DNA of 64,000 bases from Antedon mediterranea (lineage: Eukaryota > Echinodermata > Crinoidea > Comatulida > Antedonidae). The position numbers were made by a program, and so were the translations under genes. Every line of letters begins with the position of its first letter. The first letter of the stretch is position 1. The DNA lies in the NCBI RefSeq assembly GCF_964355755.1, contig NC_092677.1, forward strand, positions 15,780,101-15,844,100. The letters run 5' to 3'. Below, piece after piece: positions 1 to 12,300 of the stretch. Below the pieces are notes generated by a model, which saw only the letters and a program-made list of their open reading frames with translations, was not told the origin of the DNA and did not search any database.

Positions 1-429
1 TAGGAACTGGTATTGGATTACGGAAGAGATACTTTTGTATAAAAGTATGTACAGTAGATGATATCATTTACATAGCTCGATGGACATGAGCTTTATACTT
101 TAGATCACCTACTAAGGGGACACTTTGAATTCTGTTCCGGTTAGTTATAAAATGGGAGCTTTAAAGTGCTGGAGAACGAAGCGATGTATTATTAGTATTA
201 TGTTTCGTTAAAAAAACAAGCGCCGATGTTTAATCTCTATCTAGGTCACTTTTGTAGGCCCCGAGGATGTCCTCTTAATCTAATAAAGGTCTATATATAA
301 ATATTTATATTTGTATTAAGTAATCAAAATAGTTGTAATTATTTTTTTTTGGAGAAATTTCGGTCGAAATACAATTACGGTACAGTATTACGTAATGTTC
401 ACGAGAATGTAATTTATTTTTCTACCAAG

Positions 430-2057
430 ATTGGCAAGGAACACCAGACAACGCAATGGGAGAGTGTGCATATTTTTACACATCGAATGGTTTTTGGTCA
501 AATAGGCCTTGTCAATCAATTAACAGAGTAATGTGCGAGAAAGGTAAATGTTTAGTTACTGCCCTTACTTACTACTGCCCTAAGCGAACACTTTCTGTAA
601 GGTCTAGTTCCTACTTAGGACGCAAAAAAGCAACACAAGTAAAATTGGTCAGCTCGCTTAAAGCTTGGTTCCCACTAGAACGTAACGCAAGGACGTAAAC
701 GCAATCATTGGTCAATTCACTTGCGTTGTGTTACGTCCTTGCGTTGCGTCGCTAGTGGGAACCACGCTTTAGGTGTGCTTACGTCCTTGCGTTGGGAACC
801 AAGCTGTAGGCAAACACATGCATTTTATAGTAATCCCTTCTTTTATTTTACTTTACGTCACCTGAACGATTTTTTTGGACAAGAAATAACGTTTCTATTT
901 ACCGAACTTTACAATGTTGTACTTTTCTTCCAAATCAGTCTTAATAGTTATAATAGTACTTAGTTCTATTTCTGAATAGGTGTTCAAAAATTTGGTTGTC
1001 TTGACGAAAGTTGGAATGGTTATAAAGACGAATGTTACAAATACTTCAACAATCGTACAACACACGATGAAGCCGCACAAAGCTGTCGACATTTCCGAAA
1101 TGCTGACCTAGCTAGTATTCATTCTTTAGATGAAGATGAGTTTGTTGAAAGCATCATTCGAAACTTCAACAAGGACACATGGCTTGGCCTGAACTACTCA
1201 AAAGAATCTGGTAAAACTGTGTATTGATCAAATTGTAATCGAATGTATGTTTTACTTACTATGTCCAGAACTGTACGTTTACTCAACTGGATACTTTCCG
1301 TTGGGTAGGGCTAAAAATGTGCATAATATTATTCAAAAAGTTTTGTAAGAGTGTAAACTATGTGATACCACCCGATTATCAGTACTGTATCTCCACATAT
1401 GACAATATTGTCTATTATAGACGAAATCTACAATACAGATGTTCCACAAACATACCTGTATCATTTGAGGTTAGGTTATGGTTCAATGATTTAGGTTGTA
1501 TGTGCTGATGTTGATGCTTTATCACTGGGCAAATTAAGATACACTACTGAGAATTAGAGTGCACAGTAATTATATATTGATTAACAAAAGGTGGAGTGAC
1601 CTACACATCATTACGGTAGAAATATTCTATAATTTTTTTTGGAAAAAAAAAAGTTCACTCACATGCGTGCGTAAAAGTTTATTTTCTGCGTACCAGACTA
1701 ATGGGCCCATATATCACCATGAATAATGGTATATTAATAGACGTTATCAATAATGATATTCACATTATTTTATGTATATTTGTTTACAGATCTTCAATGG
1801 ACTGATGGCACCGTTGTTGAGTATGTGATTAACGGACTTAATCAAACTTATATAGATGGCAAATGTGCAGCATACAGTCAGGATAACATTTTCTTCTGGA
1901 AATTCATGGATTGTTCAACAGAAAATGCATATGTGTGTAAGGATATAAGAGGTAACAAACACATAACAAATCTCGCGTTCTGAACTATTTCTATCAAATG
2001 GGTAAACAATAGCCAACGTTTTTAACATAACATGTATGTTTTCCTTCCACAGTTTAA
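430..2057 (+). CDS. 3' end of a C-type lectin domain gene (partial, paralogue of the next gene)
   Basis: Three exons can be read: 430-543, 980-1210 and 1790-1951, all phase 1 at both ends, plus a likely terminal micro-exon at 2053-2057 that adds Val and a stop. The first exon is the second half of one C-type lectin domain (Trp, paired Cys, ending VMCEK). The next two form a second complete domain (GCLDESW start, conserved Cys, WLGL core, ending AYVCKDIR). The rest of the gene lies before the window. Every exon has a counterpart in the following gene at 18437, 19097 and 20015, and about 150 bases of 3' flank also match, so this is the tail of a tandem duplicate. An AATAAA lies at 2164-2169. 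The acceptor of the first exon (ending AAG) is weak. The canonical calcium/sugar motifs EPN or QPD and WND are not seen, so sugar binding cannot be assumed. Confidence 0.75.
662..805. mobile_element. MITE-like foldback element
   Basis: The ends are inverted copies of AGCTTGGTTCCCA. Inside, a second inverted pair carries CGTAACGCAAGGACGTAA against TTACGTCCTTGCGTT. Related but diverged copies occur near 56253-56400 and 50836-50925. It sits in an intron of the partial lectin gene and has no coding capacity. Short inverted ends without an ORF fit a non-autonomous DNA transposon; the superfamily is not clear. Confidence 0.6.
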
Positions 2058-2169
2058 CTACCTATCTTTTTTTTAGCATTAACAATATTTATTCCCACAG
2101 CATTAACTAAGAAAATTTCTTCCCACAGATCAACATGTTATTACTAATTTTAAATTTTAATTTAATAAA

Positions 2170-5100
2170 CTAAGTATAAGTGTACAGAATATAGGCTAAA
2201 CAAGATTACAAAAAGTAATTAATGAGTCGCATGGAAAGAATAATATAATCCAGAGGAATTGGAAGTTACAGCACAATGCATGCAACAGGAAGAAAATCTA
2301 CTACTGTGGTCGTCGTTATAATTCTCACAACGATTGGGTAAGCCTTTAAATAGCATTGGTTTAGTTGTTATAGCCAATTTACACAGACACGTGGTAACGG
2401 TAATACAAATATAGAATCCATGTTATTCCTTATGACCATTTACACAACGCAACAAGAAATGTTCACTGGACACATTCTGAAATTTGGCCAGTCGACTTGC
2501 ACATATCAGTCGACGTATAGTGGACGTGCTAATCGAAAGTTCATATAAAGTGATTTTAGTTTACTTGTTGTTGATATTGCTGCTATCAATGCTGCTTAAA
2601 TCTACCAAGGAAGCGTACTGATTTTTACAAATGAAAATAAATTTACATTTTTCTTTTGTAGAATGGTCAACATACATTTGAACATAACGTTTGACTGATG
2701 GTATACAAACTAAAATCCAAATGCTGTTATGAGGTTTGTAATAGTTGCAACATCTAATGAATAACTCACAAAAAATCACAAAACCTGTTTCATCTGTTTA
2801 TTTATCATCTCAGTTGATAACATTTATCCATCCAATATGGTGCTATTTTCTGTTGAAAAATCCATGAATTTCCAGAAGGAATGTGATCATCCTGACTGTA
2901 TGCTGCACATTTGCTATCTATATCAGGTTGATTAATACTTTGCTATTTATATCTTACATTTGATCTTTTATAATTGAAGGAATAATTGAAAGTAGCTACT
3001 GAAAAATGACTATTAAAAGATGGATGCAACTGACGTTCTAAACAGACCCGATCCTGACACACGGCACATCCACCCAAAGAGTATCTGGAAATAAATACCG
3101 ACCTCCAACAAAGGACTAGCTCATGGAAGCTACCAAGAATCTAAAACATTGACATTGTATGCAGAAATTTTGAAAGATGATATGGTTACTTTGTATTTTG
3201 CAAAGGTATTACAAACATTGTGTCAGACTGGACAAAGTGCCTCACTGTTAGGCTAGAGTGATCTTGGAAAAGATGACAAATGGCAAGGAATAACTCTTCT
3301 TTTCATGATATTTTATGAATTTGTGGCATGAAACAATTGGAGAATGACCTTGACAACCGATATCCAATATCTCCACGCGTTAGCAAATTAGAAATGAATA
3401 CAGTGAATCGAATTCAAAATATCTGGAGTATTCTGGGTGGTGGAATGTGTTTCGACTCAAACTAGTTTGGCACTCTGTTTCATACTATATTACTTGAGCT
3501 CGAAAAGTTTACAGACAAAAATCGAAACGCCGAATAGATGATTAATATAAAGCAAGGCCAACAGCCATAAGTCGCGTGCTCTCAGAAAAAAGGAACTTTC
3601 AAAAAGTAATGTACTTTAAAACTTTTCTGTACATCAAAACAGTTCAAAAAGTACAGAAAAGCGATAAAACGCATAGTGATACCGGACCGACAGACAGACC
3701 GACCGACCGACATAGTGAACTATAGAGTCGCGTCCACGCGACTAAAAACACAATATAACTACAGATTTGTCTATGTATGGAACTCATAGCCAACCTTCAA
3801 TGATCTGGTTAAAAGCATACTGTATAATGAAAGTAACGTAATTCTTAAGCGGTTGAATAATTGTGTACTAAACATCGATAGCCAGTAATCGCTCCAATCT
3901 GCGTCCAGAATGCTCAACACACAAACAAATATTATTTCATTATAAGCAGAAGTGTAAACACTTAATTGTATTGTACTTGTTACATACATTTCTAATGGGG
4001 CGTTTCTTACAAAATAAAAATAAAACACCGACAGTAGCTTATTGTGATATTAAATTGTAGAACAAAAGATAATCTTACTAGTCAGATTTTACTAAATAAT
4101 CTACTTTTAGGATATATTTAATAAAATTATTTACTTTGACCAGAAATTGGATCTTTTGTGATTTTTTGGAGAAGTTACTGAATAACTATTACAAACTACA
4201 AAACGGCTTAGACAAAGTTTGTTAATCTTTATATTGGGGGGGGGGGGGATCGCCCGGTTGTAGCCAAATGTGCTGCGCATCACACAAATTTAGTTCAAAT
4301 GCTAATATGCATTGCATTGTAATATATACAACTCTTAATAAGACAGAAATTTCATAAGTCAACAGTAATGTAGCTTATTCTAATATTGAATCGTAATAGA
4401 AAATTATTCATACTCTTGATCTGAGGAAGAGTTGGTGTTACACAAAATATATATAAATTGTTACTAGTTGTTTTACTATACCATTTTGATTTAGTCTGTT
4501 GCTTTTTTCTCCATTGAGATACAGCCACTGATAACACAGCATGTTCATTTATTTCAGTAATTTGACTATACAAAATCCGGTGAATATTGTAAGTCCTATT
4601 TACAATTTAGCTTTAACTTCTCCTCATTTATTATTTATAAGTACCAGACCAATATATTATAAGTAAACAAACGTATTGTATTGTGTTCAGCTGTTAGTTG
4701 TTTACTTAGTTTAAATTAATTTTGCAACGATCATTGTTCATTAAATCGATTATTGTATACGTGGTGTAACTTTCTTTTGCAAACAATGTCCATAGCAACA
4801 GCGTATCCGAAAATACATAAGATAGCCTATTTCCAGTATAGAAACTGGTATTGAAAAAAATGTTTTAAAACAACTGATAAGCAACCTAATAAGTGTAATG
4901 TTTAAAAAATGTATCACATTTGTACATTGCACTTGAATATAAAATCTAAACAGTGCAACAATTATTTACGAAAATATCAATTGATTGGTTTTAGATAAAG
5001 TTAAAAAAGCTCCAAATAAAGACACGAGTGTTTCGATCTAATTCCATTGAAATGATGATCATGGTGGTATGCTATAATTATTATCATAGTTGATGTATCT

Positions 5101-6311
5101 AATTCATTTATTGAGTAATATAACTTGATTAGACTTATGATAGAGAAGCCATAGATTACTATTTCATTGGAATAAGTTATGCTATATAATTATCTTTGAA
5201 TAAAGTATTATTGTTAATAAAATCAGGCAAGAATCACATTTTACGGTTAAAACGAAATGGTACTGCGCATGTGCGGTATATCCTATCGCGATATCTATGT
5301 ATTACTTGAACTGTAAATAAATTACTTTAATTTCTTTAGGTTCGTAATGTAATATTTATAGCGGTCTATTAAGTAATGTGCCAATGCTACAACAGTGATA
5401 CTTTGTACACAGAGAATGAAATACATTAAACATACAGACAAGTGCTGTTCATTGTAATGCATGTTGTTTTTTACAATACCATTAAAGAATGGAATAATTT
5501 ACCAATTAACATTAAGGAATCGCAAACTGTTTGCTGTTTTAAAAGTAAAGTTAAAAAGTATCTACAGGAACGGACACTTGCATTAGAAACTATTTAAAAA
5601 GCGCTACCTCTATATTTGATAGTCTTATTGTTAGTATTTTTATTAATAATTATATGTTTCATTGTATGTCTTTTTTTGCTGTTCTTTCAAAGGACCTCAT
5701 TGGAAACAAGTCCGTAGAGGACTTTTATGAGTTATCCTTGGCATCCTTCTTGTTTTATTCATGGTTTTTTATATATGTTATTTTTTAATTGTACTATGTT
5801 TGTGATTTTTTATGTACTGATGCCGAAATAAATTAAATCAAATTCATCGGTTTTTTTAACATTATGTCTCACATTGTTCAGGAAATAGATCATTAACTAG
5901 AGGCAATATAACATAAACCCAGTTATATGAAGTGTTTGACCTTTGACCTAAGACAGAAAAGAAGAAATATTCTTTAGAAAAACAGAACCCAGTCAGAAGA
6001 GTAGGTAACTGACTAGGTAAAGAAAGAAAGATTTGTTTGAAAAACATAAGCAAGTTATCAGAGGCTGACTGCTGGGTAACAAGTGTCCATAACAACGGTC
6101 TATCATTAAGATATGACAATGCAACAAAATTGATATTTTGTGCAATATATTGTTAGCGCTCACTGTTTGACACTAAACAAATATTAAAGTTGCACAATAT
6201 TTTCCAGATGTTAAGATTCACAAGAAATTTCCAATATATAAACGAGATCGTTTCCAACAACATTCTCATTTGACAAGATGTATGTAAACTTTTAAACACG
6301 GGTTTTGAAAC
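2170..6311. other. intergenic region between the duplicated lectin genes
   Basis: No convincing coding exon was found between the two tandem genes. The region contains a dispersed repeat at about 3540-3745 with a GACCGACCGAC-type tract followed by ATAGTGAACTATAGAGTCGCG; a weaker relative is at 15545-15582. It also has a G homopolymer near 4238 and a LINE 3' end at 5467-5850. The last few hundred bases should include the promoter and 5' leader of the next gene; no TATA box or other element stands out. Confidence 0.5.
5467..5850 (+). mobile_element. 5'-truncated LINE, reverse-transcriptase C-terminus and 3' UTR
   Basis: The plus strand encodes the last ~40 residues typical of a non-LTR retrotransposon polymerase: an EWNNLP motif, then a Cys/Phe-Lys stretch and KVKKYLQE, ending in a stop at about 5598. 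A 3' UTR follows and ends in AAATAAATTAAATCAAATTC. The UTR phrase CATTGGAAACAAGTCC recurs in a second truncated copy at 33790-33957. The 5' part is missing, as is usual for dead-on-arrival LINE insertions. Confidence 0.65.
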
Positions 6312-9300
6312 ATGGACTTTATACAGGTAAGATGTAGTTGCAAGTACTGAAGAGAGAAGACTGTGAATGAAATAAATAAATTCTTAAGTTATTAAAATAG
6401 AACTTCAAATTTATTTATTTGTTAGTGAAAGTGTAAAACTTATTTAATCAGTTTGTAGAGACTTTATTTCAATCTCAGTTTGGAGTGACTTTTTTCACTC
6501 TCAGTCAGTAGTGACATTTTTTACTTGGTCATTTCAGAAGAACCATATTTACTATTGCATGTTAGTTTCTCATCTTTATTATCTACACACATATGCCACC
6601 AAAACATAGACTAAAACACATTTTAAATGTAAGTTTAAAAACCACTGAAAACTAAAGTCTATTAAATAGAATATCTCAAAAAATGATAGTTTAGAAGACA
6701 ACCGCATGTTTCCTTAATATGGTGTCCATGTGGGGTTAGGTGTTAACTTAATTTTAAAACAGCTGCGACTCTGTATTACCTGTTACTGATTCGCATACAA
6801 TATTATTTCACATTTGTCAAAACGTGATTGTTATCATTATTTCTTTTAATATAGATCTTAAGTGTTATACTAATACTTTGGAGCATTACGGGTAAGAAAT
6901 GTCTGTATCTGTATATAACTAATACATGTTATATAATACAAAATGCGTTTCTACAATTACAGAAACTACACGGAAAGAATAAACCACAGAACTCTTAACG
7001 TTATTTAGAGTACAAACTAATATTGAAAAAATTAAAACGTGAAACAAATTTTAAAAACCTGATACTGTCGCATACAGACACACATGTTATTTTAATAGTG
7101 ATAAGTGTCATGTAGTTTTAGTAACCATGTTTATTCGTAAACAGGTACATTTGGTAACCAGCAACCTTTGCTCGATTTCATCTCTTACACAAACAGAGCC
7201 AGTGCTACAGACACTGGTGAAAATGATGCTGGGTATATCTTGGTTGGTTTTTCGATCATTCCCGATATTACAGAGGACTTGTTTATTGGCTTAGCACTGT
7301 CCCCGTTACTAGACGGAACGCATTACGACGTTGAACCAGAAGTTCGATCTGCATCATCAACCAGCAGTATTAACGGTGATATTTCCACACTTTTTGATAG
7401 CGGTACCACAGTGTACTATACAGATAAAGATACATACAGTTCATTTCGTATTGACTTCACAAACGACCAGGAACTTCCAGATCGTGTTGGTGTTTTTTAT
7501 CTCGGAGCCCAAAAGGACGGATTTCGAACAGCTGTAATAAATATGCCAATGCAAAGTCAAAATGGTAAACCAATAAATACCATTCTTTTTCTTTAGTCTT
7601 TTTCTCTTCCTTTTAGAGATCACAGTACCAAATAATGTTTCTAAATTTTCTCTAAATCATTTTCCGTCGCTACAAATGTATGCATTCCTTCGCACATAGT
7701 ATTCCTTCTCTGTCATACATCTCCATTATAACTAATGCAATCAACTGTTCAAAACGCATCATCTTGTATATGAACATTTTTTTATTTGGTCAAGATTATT
7801 GTCAACAATAGTATATATTTAACTTTATATAATATTATTTAACTTTACACAATAATATATTTAAGCTAATGTACGACCTACTAGAAGTGTAATGACGGCC
7901 AGTGTCGGTGATGCGACCTTGACAATATCCGTCGAAACTGATGAATCGAGTTTAAGATGGAGAAAAGATGGAGGAACAGAAATAACGGATTGGAACGACA
8001 TTGCTACAGTAACGATTACTAATGTCCGATTAGCCGACGCAGGACTATACGAGTGCTACGTAACTGGAAGTAGATCTGAAGGACTGCATGCGTTTATCGT
8101 TATCCATGTGAGAGGTAAGAGTACAGTGAAACCACTAGTTTAATTTACGTTGATAACCAAACCGAAACTTCTACGTCTGAATTCTCTTTTTTCACCAGTA
8201 TACATTGACTGCTTTGAAAAGCACACGCTATATGGTTCCTTATATGACACCACTGCATATATGACTGTTCCTTACTTGTATGTCTTGCTGCGCATTCGTC
8301 CTTGTATAATAGCTCGCTGCTCTTTCTTTACATATAGCGCTGCTCTTAGTTTGCATATCTTGCTGCTCTTTCCTTGCATATCTTGCTTCTCTTTGTTTGC
8401 ATATCGTGCTGCTCCTTCTTTACATATCTTGCTGATCCTTCCTTGCATATCGTGCTGCTCCTTCCCTGCATATCGTGCTGCTCCTTCTTCTCATATATTG
8501 CTGCTCCTTCCTTGCATATCGTGCTGATCCTTCTTAGCATATATAGCTGCTCCTTCTTTGCATATCTTGCTTCTCTTTGTTTGCATATCGTGTTGCTCCT
8601 GCCTTGCATATCGTGCTGCTCCTTCTTTGCATATATTGCTGATCCTTCCTTGCATATCTTGCTGCTCCTTCCTTGCATATCGTGCTGCTCCTTCCTTGCA
8701 TATCTTGCTGATCCTTCCTTGCATATCTTGCTTCTCTTTGTTTGCATATCGTGCTGATCCTTCCTTGCATATCTTGCTGCTCCTTCCTTGCATATCGTGC
8801 TGCTCCTTCTTTGCATATTTTGCTGCTCCTTCTTTGCATATCTTGCTTCTCTTTGTTTGCATATCGTGCTGCTCCTTCCTTGCATATTGTGCTGCTCCTT
8901 CTTTGCATATATTGCTGATCCTTCCTTGCATATCATGTTGCTCCTTCCTTGCATATCGTGCTGCTCCTTCTTTGCATATATTGCTGCTCCTTCCTTGCAT
9001 ATCTTGCTGCTCTTTCCTTGCATATCGTGCTGCTCCTTTTCCTTGCATATCGTGCTGCTCCTTCCTTGCATATCTTGCTGATCCTTCCTTGCATATCTTG
9101 CTTCTCTTTGTTTGCATATCGTGCCGATGCTTCTTTGCATATCTTGCTGATCCTTCTTTGCATATCGTGCTGCTCCTTCCTTGCATATCGTGCTGCTCCT
9201 TCTTCTTATATATTGCTGATCCTTCCTTGCATATCGTGCTGCTCCTTCCATGCATATCGTGCTGCTCCTTCTTCTCATATATTGCTGCTCCTTCCTTGCA

Positions 9301-12300
9301 TATCGTGCTGATCCTTCTTAGCATATATAGCTGCTCCTTCTTTGCATATCTTGCTTCTCTTTGTTTGCATATCGTGCTGCTCCTTCCTTGCACATCGTGC
9401 TGCTCCTTCTTTGCATATATTGCTGATCCTTCCTTGCATATCTTGCTGCTCCATCCTTGCCTATCGTGCTGCTCCTTCCTTGCATATCTTGCTGATCCTT
9501 CCTTGCATATCTTGCTTCTCTTTGTTTGCATATCGTGCTGCTCCTTCTTTGCATATATTGTTGATCCTTCCTTGCATATCTTGCTGCTTTTTCCTTGCAT
9601 ATCGTGCTGCTCCTTCCTTGCATATCGTGCTGCTCCTTCCTTGCATATCTTGCTGATCCTTCCTTGCATATCTTGCTTCTCTTTGTTTGCATATCGTGCT
9701 GATCCTTCCTTGCATATCTTGCTGCTCCTTCCTTGCATATCGTGCTGCTTCTTCTTTGCATATTTTGCTGCTCCTTCTTTGCATATCTTGCTTCTCTTTG
9801 TTTGCATATCGTGCTGCTCCTTCCTTGCATATTGTGCTGCTCCTTCTTTGCATATATTGCTGATCCTTCCTTGCATATCGTGTTGCTCCTTCCTTGTGTA
9901 CCTTGATGCGCCTTCCTTGAATAGCTTGCTTCTCTTTATTTGCATATCGTGCTGCTCTTTCCATGAAATATCTCGCTGCTCTTTTTTCATATCTTGCAGT
10001 TCCTTATTCCTTGTGTGTCTCGCTGCTAATTCCTCGCATATCTTGTTTCTCTTTGTTTGCATATTTTGTTGCTCCTTTCTTGGATATCGTTCACATACTT
10101 CCTTATTGCTTCTCCTTGCATATCTCGTTGCTCTTTTCTTGCATACTTGCTTCTCATTGATCGGATATCTTATTGCTCTATCTTGTGTATCTCACTGCTC
10201 TTTCTTTGCATATCTTGCTTTTCCTTGTCTGAATTTCGCTGCTCCTTGTTTGCATAATATTATCTTACCACCCACATATATCCTTACAAATGTTCGTGTT
10301 ATGAGCTACAATTCCCAAACTGATACTGAACAATCGAAAATAGAATGGCCATTTATCCTTTGCAGATTGTCCTGCTTCTAAATGGTCTCCACCATTTTGC
10401 CAATCATCATGTCCGGTATGCTATAACGGCGGTATTTGTGACGTGTACCTAGGATCATGCCTATGCCTTACTGGATTCACAGGAGACAATTGCGAGACGT
10501 GTAAGTTTAATCTTATATTACTATACAATTCAAGCAAATTCAAGTTTAACAAAAAAACATTACGAAACTTATTAATTATTTACCATGACATGTTTAGATC
10601 TGTTGAAGTAATATAATTATCAATTGATTTTAAATAGCAAGCCAAGGTCAGAAAGTGGCTTAAAACAGAAAAGGAAATCACAAATATATTTGTTTCGTAC
10701 GGGGGTGATATATTTTGGAAATATATTTTCATGTATATATTATTAACAAATACAGTAACAACAATTTTATGTTAAGCTTATGGAGGTAACCACTTTGGTT
10801 TCAACGGCTATGTTTTGTGCACAGCAAATGTGGAGGAGAAGTGCAGTGGGAAGCTATTCTGTGGACAAGATCCCATTGGTTGTGGATGCGCAAGTGGATG
10901 GAAAGATGTAGACTGCAGCACCGGTATGTGATATGATATATAAAACCTTTTCCAAACATGTTTACACGAGTTAGAAGACTGAACGCCACAAAAGAGAAAA
11001 AACACATGCAAAAAGTAGACGCATCTAATCACACATTGTTTACAAATGTAATAGTTGAAGAAATCACCAATTTCGTCTGAAAAAATAACAACCAATTGGC
11101 AAGGATACAGTTAGGTAGGTTATAAAACACAATCTAACCAACTAATGTTAACATTTGTAGAATGTGAAAGTGGAAAGTACGGTCCTGGCTGTATGTTTGA
11201 TTGCCATTGCGCAGACAGTGATTGCGATCATTCGTCTGGTTGCAATGTCACTTCTGTATGTGATGAAGGATTCGAAGGGGAGAGATGTCTAAGTAAGTAC
11301 AGTATTATCGAGTACTACATTGTTTAACTTTATTTCATGTTTAATACATGGCCCCACTGTTGAAATATGCAATTGTAAAATTCGCTAAGCAATTACAATA
11401 ACTTGTGAGTAGCGGTAGTAAAGTGGATATAACAGCAAGACCCAGATTCGATAAATTTCTGATAACAACTCTCAATTCAAAAAGTTGTGGGTACACCTGG
11501 TTGGAAAAATAAGGCGGCGTGGACAGGAACTGACCACCCTACCATATAATACGGAGGCTTAGTAAAATTAGCTCCAAACTGCACTACGTTCAAAGTCAAC
11601 GGTTACTTCTTGTAATGTAAGCTAAAAAACCACTATCTAACTATCAAAAGGTAACATAAACATCGTTTGATTTACAACAGCTCCTACGGGACTGCAATGT
11701 AACGATGGATTCCATGGTGTATTTTGTGATTTATCATGTCACTGTGCCAATTCAGAAGCTTGTAATAAAACCGATGGAAGCTGTCCAGGAAATTGCGAAG
11801 ACGGCTGGGCTGGTAGTGACTGTCTTCTAGGTAAGTTAAACACTGAAGAATGACTTCACCTCTTGCAAGAACACATACAAGTCTATGCCAAAATGGTATA
11901 TAACATCTTGTAATTACCAGCTGTTAGGTCTACTACGTGTATTCGCTTGAAATTTCACCGGCGAATAATATAAAACACTTTTGTTTATATTAATCAATGC
12001 ATGCATCTGAAGACTAGACTTGCATCAAGTATCTAGTCATTAATTTTGTTTATGATGTTAGTATTCCAGTCGGTGTTTCTGTGGCTAACTCTGCTACTCC
12101 TGTCACTAACTGGGATCTTGAATCCAAGACTAATTTGTACGGCTTTTCCATTACAGCACTTCCAGCACTGTACAATGCCCCCTCTATTGAGTTAAGGGCT
12201 TCCAGTGTGTTGATAGTATGGACGGCTTGGAATCAAACTCAAGATATCGGTAGTGCGGAAGTCAACAGTTACGTCCTCAAATACTGGAAACTGTCTGCGA

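Noticed and set aside
8491-10062. A minus-strand frame of about 520 codons with KEQHDMQGRSS repeats
   Set aside because: It is the other strand of the same minisatellite. No start context, splice support or non-repeat domain.
8280-10260. CRISPR array or regular spaced repeats
   Set aside because: Units are contiguous without spacers, and the genome is eukaryotic.
8558-10381. A plus-strand reading frame of about 600 codons rich in HILL, CISC and FAYL repeats
   Set aside because: It is a readthrough of the 23-bp minisatellite; the motif changes frame every unit and lies in an intron.
12081-12156. In-frame extension of the FN3 exon upstream of 12157
   Set aside because: The reading frame is open, but TTTTCCATTACAG at 12144-12156 is a good acceptor that keeps phase 1 and matches the ALPAL start of the paralogous exon at 16920.
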